64,000 nt of DNA from Mucilaginibacter_A sp964236465 (GCA_964236465.1 CAXSBZ010000010.1:1-64000), one strand, 5' to 3'; shown: positions 33,506-42,077, counted from the first letter of the stretch. Notes: generated from the sequence alone by a model not told the origin. Numbers and translations are program-made.

Positions 33506-34898
33506 ACGTCCATACATTTATTATGATTTTACCATTAGTATTTGCTCATCCTGTTTAAGGCGGGTAGATGCCAAAATTGTATTTGAAAACGATAAGGTTT
33601 ACATGTTAAAAAACTGCCCCCGGCATGGCCACGAAAAGGTGTTGATAGCAACTGATATTGAGTATTACAAAAACTGCCGCAATTATAGTAAGCGCAGCGA
33701 AATGCCACTCAAATTTAATACGGCTACCCACTACGGCTGTCCTTACGATTGTGGTTTATGTAAAGACCACGAGCAGCATTCCTGCCTTACCGTTATAGAG
33801 GTAACAGACCGTTGTAACCTGGCTTGTCCAACCTGCTATGCCATGTCCTCTCCACACTATGGCAGACATAGGACATTAAAGGAAATTGAGCAGATGCTGG
33901 ATGTGATAGTAGCTAACGAAGGTGAGCCGGATGTGGTGCAGATTAGCGGCGGTGAACCCACAGTACATCCCCAATTTTTTGACATTTTGGATATGGCTAA
34001 GCGTAAACCTATCAAGCATTTGATGTTAAACACGAATGGGATACGCATAGCCAAAGACGAACAGTTTGTAAAACGTTTGGCTACTTATATGCCCGATTTC
34101 GAAATTTACTTACAATTTGATTCCTTTAAAAAAGAAGCATTAGAACAGTTAAGGGGCGAAGACTTGCGGGAAGTAAGAAACAAAGCTATCGAACATCTAA
34201 ACCTTTACAACTTATCTACCACCTTGGTTGTTACCCTGCAAAAAGGATTGAATACGGATGAGATAGGTAAAATTATAGAATATGGGCTACAGCAACGCTG
34301 CGTAAGGGGCGTTACCTTCCAACCAACGCAACAGGCAGGAAGACTTGAAAATTTTAACCCAGCAACAGACCGCTACACTTTAACGGAAGTACGGTCTGCC
34401 ATTTTAGAGCAAACCAATATTTTTACTGCTGAGGATTTATTGCCGGTACCTTGTAATCCGGATGCATTGGTGATGGGTTATGCTTTAAAATTAGATGGTA
34501 AGGTGTTTCCTTTAACCCGGATGATCAACCCTAATGATCTGCTGGACAATTCTAAAAACACCATAATTTATGAGCAGGACGAAAAGCTGAAAGGACATTT
34601 ATTGCACCTGTTTAGTACCGGTAATTCGGTTGACCGTGCTAAAGAACATTTAAAATCTATTATGTGCTGCTTGCCCGAAATAGATGCACCAGGCTTAGGA
34701 TATGATAATTTGTTCCGAATAGTTATCATGAACTTTATAGATGCACAAAACTTTGATGTCCGTGCAATAAAGAAGTCGTGTGTGCATATTGTAAACAAGG
34801 ATATGAAGATCATCCCGTTTGAAACCATGAACATTTTTTATCGGGATGAGAAAGCAGCTTATTTGGAAATGTTAAGAAACGAAATCCATGTAGTATGA
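33498..34898 (+). CDS. Radical SAM enzyme related to tetraether lipid synthase (Tes/MJ0619-like)
   Basis: 466 aa. The N-terminal cysteine-rich region has CSSC (16-19), LKNCPRHGHEK and CPYDCGLCKDHEQHSC; the radical SAM cluster is C106-x3-C110-x2-C113 (CNLACPTCYA), followed by ISGGEPTVHP and LNTNGIRI. More cysteines lie in the C-terminal part (PCNPDA, SIMCCLPE, KKSCVHI). Layout and extra Fe-S-type cysteines match archaeal Tes (MJ0619), which joins lipid chains by C-C bonds. The bacterial homologue's substrate is unknown; a membrane lipid is a reasonable guess given the Lgt-like partner overlapping by 8 bases and the small membrane protein overlapping by 4. Confidence 0.8.
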   Translation: MPERPYIYYDFTISICSSCLRRVDAKIVFENDKVYMLKNCPRHGHEKVLIATDIEYYKNCRNYSKRSEMPLKFNTATHYGCPYDCGLCKDHEQHSCLTVIEVTDRCNLACPTCYAMSSPHYGRHRTLKEIEQMLDVIVANEGEPDVVQISGGEPTVHPQFFDILDMAKRKPIKHLMLNTNGIRIAKDEQFVKRLATYMPDFEIYLQFDSFKKEALEQLRGEDLREVRNKAIEHLNLYNLSTTLVVTLQKGLNTDEIGKIIEYGLQQRCVRGVTFQPTQQAGRLENFNPATDRYTLTEVRSAILEQTNIFTAEDLLPVPCNPDALVMGYALKLDGKVFPLTRMINPNDLLDNSKNTIIYEQDEKLKGHLLHLFSTGNSVDRAKEHLKSIMCCLPEIDAPGLGYDNLFRIVIMNFIDAQNFDVRAIKKSCVHIVNKDMKIIPFETMNIFYRDEKAAYLEMLRNEIHVV

Positions 34899-35152
34899 AC
34901 GAGCCTCAATCAAAAGTCAATTATAAAATTTTAGGCTATAATTTGCTTGCATTTGTTATTTACACTATTGGCTTGATTTCTATGGGGGGAAATAGTGCTA
35001 TTATTGCTTTTATCTTGGCCTGTATTCATTTTGTTATTTGTATTATACAAGCCATTGTAGAAAAAAAATGGATCTGGCTTTTAAGCGGTTTACTGATCTT
35101 GCTTATAGGTTTTGGTACTTGTGTAAACTTTATTAAACTTGATCTTCGTTAA
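34895..35152 (+). CDS. Small three-helix membrane protein in the radical SAM operon
   Basis: 85 aa starting in the ATGA of the preceding stop, so translationally coupled. Three hydrophobic helices (about residues 11-29, 33-53, 58-80) with a Lys-rich turn (VEKKWIW). I know no family. Coupling to the Tes-like enzyme suggests an accessory membrane role. Confidence 0.7.
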   Translation: MNEPQSKVNYKILGYNLLAFVIYTIGLISMGGNSAIIAFILACIHFVICIIQAIVEKKWIWLLSGLLILLIGFGTCVNFIKLDLR

Positions 35153-35463
35153 CCCATCTATTCTATATCCAATAAACCCGCCTTTGCTGCATGGGCAACT
35201 AATTCCTGGTTCTATCATGTCAATTGAGTTTCAGGAAACGTTATATAAACCCCTTTTGCCGTATTTGCCAAAATCAGGTTCGTTTGATTGGTATATGCGC
35301 TAAACAGCTATAAAAAGATCAGTATAAACTTAAATTCTTCATGCTTCTTTTATGCCGGTAAATTTGTGTTTTGCAGAAACCCAAACTAAAACAAAAACCA
35401 ATATCAAACCCAATACTTCTTTAAGCAGAACAACCGTTTTGGGTTGAAGACAAATTAATCAAA
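35153..35463. other. 311-base gap with a faint coding relic and a repeat
   Basis: On the minus strand 35160-35300 reads in pieces (YTNQTNLILANTAKGVYITF; ELVAHAAKAGLLDIE) with stops between, possibly an old gene end. A repeat half-site lies at 35341. Confidence 0.35.
35341..35354 (+). repeat. Dispersed repeat core (ATGCTTCTTTTATG)
   Basis: Extension CCGGTAAATTTGTG; TAAATTTG within it also fits the -7 promoter consensus. Confidence 0.75.
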
Positions 35464-36258
35464 ATGAGCAAAAGTAATTGGAGTTTTTATGTGATGGAAG
35501 CTTTGGCCATTGCCGGTTTTATACTGAGTGCTGCTTTTACCACTATTTTTTTAGAACATCCTGATTCTCCGGTGGCGCAAACGCAACTGGCCGTACATCC
35601 GGTTTGGCGTAGTATTATTTTGGCTCTGGTAATGGGGATTTACATTTTTGCAATCGCCAAAGCAATCGGCAAATTATCTGGCGCACACGCCAATCCTATA
35701 TTGACCTGGGCTTTTTTTCGCTTGAAAAAAATCACCTTCGCAAATGTATGCGCTTATTTGGCTGCACAATTTTTGGGTGCAATTGCTGCTGTTTTATTAT
35801 TAGAACGCACAATGGGGAAATTCTTTGAACATCCACTCATTAATTACAGCATCACCAAACCAAAGCCGGGACACAGTTTGGGTTCCGCTTTTATAGCTGA
35901 GTTTATCATCAGTTTTATCTTCGTGATTACCACGTTACTGGTGCTAAGTTCTAAAAAACTGGAAAAATACAATGCGCTGATTGCCGGTTTATTAATTGCC
36001 TCGTTCCTTATTTTCGAGTTGCCATATTCCGGGATGAGCATGAACCCGGCGCGTTCTTTTGCAAGTGCTTTGGTGGCCTGGAGATGGACAGAATTATGGG
36101 TTTATTTTGTGGCCCCGGTTTTTGGGATGCTGCTTGCCACAGAAATTTTTAAAATCTGGCAAAGATCGCTTGGTGTTGATGCGGAAGGAAAGCCTGTGAT
36201 CGGCAGGAAACTTTTTGGAAGCATGGCTATTCCTGATTTTCCTTCTGAAAAAAAGTAG
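35464..36258 (+). CDS. MIP family aquaporin-like channel
   Basis: 264 aa with six helices and two half-helices. The first pore motif is SGAHANPILTW (NPI rather than NPA), the second SGMSMNPARSFASALVAW (canonical NPA followed by Arg). Water, glycerol or another small neutral solute is the expected cargo, with the altered first motif possibly changing selectivity. A second MIP protein lies at 62564. Not in an operon. Confidence 0.88.
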   Translation: MSKSNWSFYVMEALAIAGFILSAAFTTIFLEHPDSPVAQTQLAVHPVWRSIILALVMGIYIFAIAKAIGKLSGAHANPILTWAFFRLKKITFANVCAYLAAQFLGAIAAVLLLERTMGKFFEHPLINYSITKPKPGHSLGSAFIAEFIISFIFVITTLLVLSSKKLEKYNALIAGLLIASFLIFELPYSGMSMNPARSFASALVAWRWTELWVYFVAPVFGMLLATEIFKIWQRSLGVDAEGKPVIGRKLFGSMAIPDFPSEKK

Positions 36259-36291
36259 CTTATTTTCGTCCTAGGAACATAGTTTTATGTC

Positions 36292-36305
36292 GATAAAAGA
36301 AGCAT
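36292..36305 (-). repeat. Dispersed repeat core (GATAAAAGAAGCAT)
   Basis: Extension TAGTTTTATGTC upstream; between the convergent aquaporin and creatininase-family genes. Confidence 0.8.
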
Positions 36306-36364
36306 GGCGATATTAGCATGGCTTGTAATTTATTAATATAAAGTGTTGATATTCAATTTAAAAA

Positions 36365-37234
36365 CTATCTTTTCAAACTATCAGTTTTGTTATAAAATTC
36401 GTTTTGCAATTGCAAAGTTTTGTTGTCAGCTTTAATCATGCGGATGGCTTTGGCAAGTGATGTTACCTCGTGGTCAGAAATAAATTTTCCGAAAGCGGCC
36501 GTACCTTTTGCACCTTCTCCGGCGTAATGATTTGGGAAGGAAGAATACCACCAGATGGGCGTGTAAACGTCTGGCAGGGAAGAGCGTTTTTGATCGGCAC
36601 CACTCTCATTTGCTGCGCGTTCCATTTTCATCAGGTCCGGCCGGTAATACATCATTAGCGAAGTTTCCATTTCTCCAGCGTGCATATCACCAGACTGATC
36701 AGACTGGTGCATCTTTTGAAATTGCTGCGTATAGGCTGCATCCTGGGTTGGCGCATACAAATACACAGCGTAATTATGTCGCTTGTTTAGCAAGGATTGC
36801 ATAAAAAACCGAAGGAATTCCGGGTTGCCGCCGTGGCCATTTACAATTACGATCTTATCAAATCCGTTTCTGGCAATTTCGTCGCAGGTAGCTTCCAGCA
36901 AATCCCAAATCACTTTGCTGGGCAAGGCAAAAGTACCTGGCTGGTGGCGTGCTTCGTTGATCTGCCCGTAAAAATAATCCGGAAAAACAACTGCATATTC
37001 TAATTTAACAACTCTGGAAACGGCTTCCCGAACATGGATTAAATCCGTACCTAATGGCGAATGCGGCCCGTGTTTTTCCAGGATGCCAATTGGTAAAATA
37101 CAGGTTTTGGAAGATTTTTGCAAGGCAGATGGAAAATCACTGGCCACTAATTCGTCCCATCGGGATGGGATTTGCTGCGCGAAAGTAAAGCCGGAAATAG
37201 TTAAAGTGGCAAGCAGTAGCAGATAAGCTTTCAT
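36365..37234 (-). CDS. Creatininase family protein, secreted
   Basis: 289 aa with a Sec signal (leader ends GFTFAQ). Metal-ligand motifs of the creatininase/amidohydrolase family: LPIGILEKHGPHSPLGTD (E..H..D), VIVNGHGGNPEFLRFF, and DMHAGEMETSLMMYYRPDLM (His, Glu). Family members hydrolyse cyclic amides such as creatinine or pterin-like compounds; the substrate of the exported bacteroidetal forms is unknown. An unlinked single gene. Confidence 0.9.
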   Translation of the reverse strand: MKAYLLLLATLTISGFTFAQQIPSRWDELVASDFPSALQKSSKTCILPIGILEKHGPHSPLGTDLIHVREAVSRVVKLEYAVVFPDYFYGQINEARHQPGTFALPSKVIWDLLEATCDEIARNGFDKIVIVNGHGGNPEFLRFFMQSLLNKRHNYAVYLYAPTQDAAYTQQFQKMHQSDQSGDMHAGEMETSLMMYYRPDLMKMERAANESGADQKRSSLPDVYTPIWWYSSFPNHYAGEGAKGTAAFGKFISDHEVTSLAKAIRMIKADNKTLQLQNEFYNKTDSLKR

Positions 37235-37552
37235 AATTTTAATTGAGGATGTTTAATTGTGATAAATAAACTTCTGTTTTAAAAATACTCTTTTTAGGAG
37301 TAATTTTTTGTAACCGATGTATTTTATAATGTTTAAAGTTTTATGAGAATGATTTCCGGTTGAGAATTGCATCTCCAAAAAAACAGACTCGCAAATTTCC
37401 TCATTCAACTTTAGTTTTCAAACTATCCAAGTTCTAAATCTTCTCAGCTTTCCTTCCGATCAGTTAAAACGATCACTTTAAATAATAAAAACTAATATCC
37501 ACCCTTATTTTGATTTTTTTATTTATGTAAGTGATTCTTTTATCACTACAGA
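37235..37552. other. 318-base gap containing a duplicated gene junction remnant
   Basis: Apart from the remnant at 37342-37470, AT-rich sequence without ORFs. A degraded core (GATTCTTTTATC, near 37532) may be an old dispersed repeat. Confidence 0.55.
37342..37470 (-). pseudogene. Remnant copy of the DUF2157-lipoprotein gene junction
   Basis: About 70 bases at 37400-37468 nearly repeat 38197-38266: the 3' end of the DUF2157 gene and the start of the lipoprotein gene. Continuing leftward, the minus strand reads MRKFASLFFWRCNSQPEIIL against the intact MRKPFVLFLCLFFACNSEPK, then decays with stops. So a second copy of this gene pair once existed here, and only its junction is left. Confidence 0.75.
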
Positions 37553-38200
37553 TTACGTTGTCCAGTAAGGCTTAACATACAACAAAAACCATTTGCCTTT
37601 CTTTTTTTCAACATAAAGCATGTCAGCATTTGCAGCGTAAACTTGGGAATAAGAGTAAGAAACATAATAACATGCTTTATTGTGATTAGCATTAAATACA
37701 ACCCTGGATATTGCAACGTAACGTTTCGGAACTTTTTTTAATTTTTTGATCGAATCAACAGACGCGAATACATAATTTCCAAACATCAATCCATCCAATT
37801 TTGCAGCTTGTTTTGGATATTTGATTGTGAATAACTGTTTTTCTAAGTTAAAGAAAATCGTATCTAATTTGACTCTTGGATCAAGATGATATTCTTTGCC
37901 TAAACTAAAGTTTGCAGGGTTAAACAAAGTATCTTCTACAAACCAAATTTGTGTTTTGGGCTGAATTCTATTAATGCTATCCGCAGTTTTTTTCCATCTT
38001 TCTCTTTGTTCCTTAGTTTTATGAAAGCCTTTTAGCGGAAATTTAGGGGCATCCAAAATGTTCCAAGGAATGATGTCATGATCTGGAAAAGTATATTTGA
38101 TTACTTCCAATTCTTCAGCCTGAAGTTTTATTTGGACAATTTTAGGTTCGGAATTGCAAGCAAAAAACAGGCATAAAAACAGTACAAATGGTTTTCTCAT
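37553..38200 (-). CDS. Lipoprotein of unknown function
   Basis: 215 aa. Leader MRKPFVLFLCLFFAC with lipobox Cys15. The mature protein is hydrophilic and begins NSEPKIVQIKLQAEELEVIKY; FPDHDIIPWNILDAP and YVSYSYSQVYAANADMLYVEKK are notable but match no family I know. It starts 4 bases before the end of the DUF2157 gene (ATGA overlap). Lower GC than the upstream gene. Confidence 0.65.
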   Translation of the reverse strand: MRKPFVLFLCLFFACNSEPKIVQIKLQAEELEVIKYTFPDHDIIPWNILDAPKFPLKGFHKTKEQRERWKKTADSINRIQPKTQIWFVEDTLFNPANFSLGKEYHLDPRVKLDTIFFNLEKQLFTIKYPKQAAKLDGLMFGNYVFASVDSIKKLKKVPKRYVAISRVVFNANHNKACYYVSYSYSQVYAANADMLYVEKKKGKWFLLYVKPYWTT

Positions 38201-39258
38201 TCCGTTTTAGTTTTCAAACTATCCAAGTTCCAAATCTTTTCTGCTTGCCTTCCGATCAGCCAAAATGATAATCCCAAAATGGCGAAGAATATAGTTTTGT
38301 TGATGTTGTCCCAAAGATATTCGGTGTAGCGCGTGTACACATTGATGAGCAGAAAAGTGATGCCGAATTCGCGGGCCACTTCGTCTTTCTTTTTCAATCC
38401 GTACAAAACAAAAGCGATGGAAACGGCGATGGCAATCAAAGCCCAATAATATAACGTGATTTGTTTGACGTGCAGCCAGTCGTTTATTGTACCAAAATTG
38501 CCAAAAATAGAAAGCAGCCAAAGGGAACAAAAAAGATAAGCCATGCCTACAATATAAGTAAATTCCCGGAAGTATTCGAGCCAGCGTTTCTTCCTCAGCA
38601 CAAAACAAAAAGCAACCAAAATTCCACCAAAAACCACAAAACGCAGCGGATAATTCATGCCTAAAAAATAGTGCCGCCAATCGGTTTGATAACCGGTTTC
38701 TGTACCGAACCAGCTGCCCAGCGAAATCAACGCAAACAACCAGATTAAATGCGAATTGAGTTTGTAGGCGATGAAACCATACACAAAAACCGACAGCAAA
38801 AACAGCAAGGAATAATGGCCGGAACCGTTGTCAAAAGTTTTGCCGAGGTAAGCGATGCAGTTGGCCGTAAACAAAATTCCCAGGAAAATAATGGCTTCAT
38901 TGCTGAACACTTTTTGGGGTGAAGTTTTCTTGAGTTTTCTTCCGCGGATAAATAAAAACGCCGCTATGATCCCGGAAAAAAGACTGATTAGAATGTCCGG
39001 CGTGTTGTACAATTGCTTGAGCCAGCGGATCACTTTATCATCAATAATCAGCGAAGCAATGGCGATCAATCCGCAAAATAAAGCTACCCAAAAAGAGTAT
39101 TGCGCCAGCCGTTTCCAATCGAAACCTTTTACATCATAACTGTTGCGCAGGTTTTGAGCGAGGTTCGGATCGATCAAGCCTTGTTTTTCCCAATGGCCGA
39201 TGGTTTCGTCCAGAAATTCGCTTTCCTGTTTATCCAAATCCAATTTTTCCAAAGCCAT
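38197..39258 (-). CDS. DUF2157 domain membrane protein
   Basis: 353 aa. An N-terminal soluble helix pair (ETIGHWEKQGLIDPNLAQNLRNSY) leads into about ten membrane helices. The helices begin FWVALFCGLIAIASLI; NTPDILISLFSGIIAAFLFIRG and LGILFTANCIAYLGKTFD are DUF2157-like. Function unknown. It is translationally coupled with the lipoprotein gene downstream; its 3' end was duplicated at 37400-37468. Confidence 0.75.
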   Translation of the reverse strand: MALEKLDLDKQESEFLDETIGHWEKQGLIDPNLAQNLRNSYDVKGFDWKRLAQYSFWVALFCGLIAIASLIIDDKVIRWLKQLYNTPDILISLFSGIIAAFLFIRGRKLKKTSPQKVFSNEAIIFLGILFTANCIAYLGKTFDNGSGHYSLLFLLSVFVYGFIAYKLNSHLIWLFALISLGSWFGTETGYQTDWRHYFLGMNYPLRFVVFGGILVAFCFVLRKKRWLEYFREFTYIVGMAYLFCSLWLLSIFGNFGTINDWLHVKQITLYYWALIAIAVSIAFVLYGLKKKDEVAREFGITFLLINVYTRYTEYLWDNINKTIFFAILGLSFWLIGRQAEKIWNLDSLKTKTE

Positions 39259-39276
39259 CGTTTATAGAAATGGAAG

Positions 39277-39290
39277 ATACTGTTTTTATC
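39277..39290 (+). repeat. Dispersed repeat, TGTTTTT variant (ATACTGTTTTTATC)
   Basis: Fills most of the 27-base gap between ribF and the DUF2157 gene; extension GGTTAAAAAACG runs into the ribF 3' end. Confidence 0.7.
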
Positions 39291-40275
39291 GGTTAAAAAA
39301 CGAAAGTACGCTTTCTTTGTCGCGGCCAAGCTGCTGGGTGAGTTCCTCCAAACCGGCAAATTTTACGTCGTGGCGGATAAAAGCGTGGAAACTCATTTGC
39401 AGTGTTTGGTTGTAAATATCCTGGTTAAAATCAAAAATATTGACCTCGATGTTACGCGACATGCCATTAATGGTTGGGCGATGACCGATATAGGCCATGC
39501 CGTTTTTAGAGTTGTAAGTTGTAAGTTGTAAGTTATCAGTTTTGGCATTCGGGTTAGAACCAGCAACTGGCAACTCAAAACCGGAAACTGTTACTGCATA
39601 AATTCCGTCCGCAGGAATTAGTTTATAGCTTTCTTCGATGAAAAGGTTTGCCGTTGGATAACCCAAAGTCCGGCCGATTTGATCGCCACGGATCACTTTT
39701 CCGGTGATAAAAAAAGTATAACCGAGAAACTGGTTGGCCAAAGCGGTTTCGCCTTTTAATACGGCATTTCGGATTTGGCTGGAACTTACGGCCACTTCAT
39801 TTACATCCTGTTCCGGGATTTCCTCTACTTCATAACCATAGATCGGTGCGAAATGCTGTAATTCCGTTAACCCGCCTGATCGGTCTTTGCCAAAACGGTG
39901 ATCATAACCGATCACCATCTTTTTAGTGCCAATACGGTCTACGAGCATTTTCCGGATATATTCCTCCGCAGAAAGATTGGAAAAATCGCGCGAAAACGGC
40001 GTGATAATTAAGTGATCGATGCCTAAATCTTCCAGCAGTTTTGCTTTTTCTGCAATTGTGGTGATGAGTTTCAGGTTTTGGTCTTCCGGGTGCAGGATCA
40101 TCCGCGGATGCGGGAAGAAAGTTAGGATCACGGTTTCGCCACCGCATTGTCGCGCCAGTTCCTGCAAGCGGGCGATGATTTTTTGATGGCCGAGATGCAC
40201 ACCATCAAACGTGCCGATGGTAACAACAGCATTTTGCAGCGGTTTAAATTCCAGAATGTCGTGATAAATCTTCAT
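39286..40275 (-). CDS. ribF: Bifunctional riboflavin kinase/FMN adenylyltransferase
   Basis: 329 aa. N-terminal FMN adenylyltransferase domain: VVTIGTFDGVHLGHQKII (nucleotidyltransferase HxGH), FFPHPRMIL, YDHRFGKDRSGG, SSSQIRNAV. C-terminal riboflavin kinase: GRTLGYPTANLF, ADGIYAV, GHRPTINGMSRNIEVNIFDF. It makes FMN and FAD. Between AVTVSG and GMAYIG sits an extra segment of about 25 residues (about 232-256) rich in Leu-Gln-Thr-Tyr-Asn, encoded by a period-7 repeat, absent from normal RibF; it lies in a surface loop and keeps the frame. It belongs to the ftsX-uppP-truB-ribF cluster. Confidence 0.95.
   Translation of the reverse strand: MKIYHDILEFKPLQNAVVTIGTFDGVHLGHQKIIARLQELARQCGGETVILTFFPHPRMILHPEDQNLKLITTIAEKAKLLEDLGIDHLIITPFSRDFSNLSAEEYIRKMLVDRIGTKKMVIGYDHRFGKDRSGGLTELQHFAPIYGYEVEEIPEQDVNEVAVSSSQIRNAVLKGETALANQFLGYTFFITGKVIRGDQIGRTLGYPTANLFIEESYKLIPADGIYAVTVSGFELPVAGSNPNAKTDNLQLTTYNSKNGMAYIGHRPTINGMSRNIEVNIFDFNQDIYNQTLQMSFHAFIRHDVKFAGLEELTQQLGRDKESVLSFFNR
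39511..39534. repeat. Period-7 tandem repeat in ribF (GTTGTAA x3)
   Basis: Three full GTTGTAA units plus GTT, encoding the repetitive LQLTTYN insert; intergenic repeats of this kind are common in Bacteroidetes. Confidence 0.75.
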
Positions 40276-40324
40276 GCTGTTTTTTAGGCAAACAAATTAG
40301 GATGTACTTGTCGAATTATTGGGT

Positions 40325-40338
40325 GATAAAAGAAGCAT
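40325..40338 (-). repeat. Dispersed repeat core (GATAAAAGAAGCAT)
   Basis: Overlaps the first base of the truB stop codon position at 40338; between ribF and truB. Confidence 0.75.
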
Positions 40339-41063
40339 TAACCGATGGGCGCGGTTTCAGTTTTGAGCGAACGGATATGGTTCACCAATTCCATCACTTC
40401 ATAAGCATCTTCCAACTTAAAATTTCCGCTTCGGGTTCGGGTTAATTTGGACAAAAAAGCACCATTTTGCAAAGTTGCGCCAAAATCATGCACCAGCGAA
40501 CGGATGTAAGTGCCTTTGCTGCAAACCACGCGGAAGTCAATTTCCGGCAGTTCAACCCGCATAATTTCAAATTCGCTGATGGTTACTTTCCGGCTGCGGC
40601 GTTCCACTTCTTCGCCACGCCGGGCTTTTTCATACAACCGTTCGCCGTTAATTTTGATGGCTGAATGTGCGGGCGGAAACTGGTCGATCTCACCCAAAAA
40701 CTGATTGCAATTGTATTTTATTTGTTCTTCGGATATTCCTTCTAAATCAAAAGTCCGGTCAACTTCAGTTTCCAAATCATAAGAAGGTGTTGTCGCGCCC
40801 AAAACCATCGTGCCGGTATATTCTTTTTCTTCAGCCTGAAATGTATCGATTTGTTTGGTCAATTTTCCGGTGCAAACAATCAGCAAACCGGTTGCCAGCG
40901 GATCTAAAGTTCCGGCATGACCAACTTTTAATTTGAGCGGTTTAAAAGCATTGCGGATTTTGCCGACCACATCAAAACTCGTCCAATTATAAGGTTTGTT
41001 GATGAGTAAGAGTTCTCCTTCGGGGAAGTTGAAGTTTTTGGAGATGCTGTTTTTATCGGGCAA
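40338..41063 (-). CDS. truB: tRNA pseudouridine(55) synthase TruB
   Basis: 241 aa. LLLINKPYNWTSFDVVGKIRN, KVGHAGTLDPLATGLLIVCTGKLTK (catalytic Asp of GTLDP), EKEYTGTMVLGATTPSYDLE, FPPAHSAIKINGERLYEKAR and SKGTYIRSLVHDFG are canonical. The enzyme modifies U55 in tRNA; the C-terminal PUA extension is short as in Bacteroidetes. The first codons (MPDKNSI) coincide with a TGTTTTT-type repeat (41044-41057), so the repeat supplies the protein's N-terminus. An alternative start may exist further in, but none fits better. Confidence 0.95.
   Translation of the reverse strand: MPDKNSISKNFNFPEGELLLINKPYNWTSFDVVGKIRNAFKPLKLKVGHAGTLDPLATGLLIVCTGKLTKQIDTFQAEEKEYTGTMVLGATTPSYDLETEVDRTFDLEGISEEQIKYNCNQFLGEIDQFPPAHSAIKINGERLYEKARRGEEVERRSRKVTISEFEIMRVELPEIDFRVVCSKGTYIRSLVHDFGATLQNGAFLSKLTRTRSGNFKLEDAYEVMELVNHIRSLKTETAPIG
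41044..41057 (+). repeat. Dispersed repeat, TGTTTTT variant, at the truB start
   Basis: ATGCTGTTTTTATC with extension GGGCAAAAGTTGG; on the minus strand it encodes DKNSI of TruB. Confidence 0.8.
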
Positions 41064-41084
41064 AAGTTGGAAAGATTAGCTATT

Positions 41085-41255
41085 TTAAATAATTCTTGGC
41101 AATTGATCTTCGTCAAAGTGGCAATGCATAGCCTCTTTAATTGATAATTTCAACTCATCCAGCGTTTCTGCCTCAGTAAAAATTGATTCGCCTAAGGCAT
41201 GAGCGGTGTAGCCGCCTTCAATGGCTTTTTCCACTAAAAAGAAAATTTCGTTCAT
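41085..41255 (-). CDS. HicB-like small protein
   Basis: 56 aa from the ATG at 41255. The 8 codons upstream (MIKTAFLT) are repeat-derived, so I use the inner start. MNEIFFLVEKAIEGGYTAHALGESIFTEAETLDELKLSIKEAMHCHF has the HicB antitoxin-type fold (strand, gly-Tyr turn, strand, helix). No HicA partner is adjacent, so a lone family member of unknown role. Databases often label such proteins wrongly as 2-oxoisovalerate dehydrogenase. Confidence 0.75.
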   Translation of the reverse strand: MNEIFFLVEKAIEGGYTAHALGESIFTEAETLDELKLSIKEAMHCHFDEDQLPRII

Positions 41256-41263
41256 TGTTAAAA

Positions 41264-41277
41264 ATGCTGTTTTTATC
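41264..41277 (+). repeat. Dispersed repeat, TGTTTTT variant (ATGCTGTTTTTATC)
   Basis: Leader of the HicB-like gene, directly after uppP. Confidence 0.8.
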
Positions 41278-41285
41278 AACCTTTT

Positions 41286-42077
41286 TTATACAGATAAATG
41301 TCCTGTAAAATATATAGCAATCAATACAATACCTACAATAATACGATACCAGCCAAAAAGTTTAAAGCCATGTTTTTCTAAGTAAGTGATAAAAGTTTTG
41401 ATGGCGAGCAAGGCAACCACAAAAGCAATAACATTACCGATCAGTAGGAACTTGATCTGGTCGCCGTCGAACATTTGCGCATGGTGCTTGTGGTAATCCC
41501 AAAGCTCTTTTACTGTTGCGCCAAACATGGTTGGGACAGCCAGGAAAAAAGAAAATTCTGCGGCTGCCTTGCGGGAAAGTTTCTGGCTCATACCACCAAC
41601 AATAGTTGCCGCAGAACGGGAAACGCCCGGGATAACGGCCAAACATTGGAACAAACCAATTTTAAAAGCGGTTGGATAATCTATTTCCTTTTCTTTATCA
41701 ACAACAGGTTTGTTAAACCAGTCATCTACAAAAAGCAAAACTACGCCGCCAATAAGCAACATAACGGCCACAACCAGCGGACTTTCGAGCAAAATATCAA
41801 TCCTTTTTTTAAACAAAACCCCAACAATTACTGCGGGAATAACACCTACAATCAATTTTAAATAAAAATCGATGGAACGGAAAAAGCGTTTGTAATACAA
41901 TACCACGACTGAAAGTATAGCACCCAACTGGATACAAACTTCAAACAGTTTCACGAAATCGTTTTTACCGATGCCCATAAAAGCACTGGCAATAACCATG
42001 TGGCCGGTAGAGGAAATGGGTAAAAACTCGGTGATGCCTTCAATAATGGCCAGGATGATAGTTTGGATCAGGTTCAT
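41286..42077 (-). CDS. uppP: Undecaprenyl-diphosphate phosphatase
   Basis: 263 aa, BacA family with eight membrane helices. ILAIIEGITEFLPISSTGHMVIA (catalytic E-G-x-T-E-F-L-P-I-S-S-T-G-H) and PGVSRSAATIVGGMSQKLSRKAAAEFSFFLAVPTMFGA are intact. It recycles undecaprenyl pyrophosphate for peptidoglycan synthesis. Overlaps the DUF3098 gene by 4 bases. Confidence 0.96.
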   Translation of the reverse strand: MNLIQTIILAIIEGITEFLPISSTGHMVIASAFMGIGKNDFVKLFEVCIQLGAILSVVVLYYKRFFRSIDFYLKLIVGVIPAVIVGVLFKKRIDILLESPLVVAVMLLIGGVVLLFVDDWFNKPVVDKEKEIDYPTAFKIGLFQCLAVIPGVSRSAATIVGGMSQKLSRKAAAEFSFFLAVPTMFGATVKELWDYHKHHAQMFDGDQIKFLLIGNVIAFVVALLAIKTFITYLEKHGFKLFGWYRIIVGIVLIAIYFTGHLSV

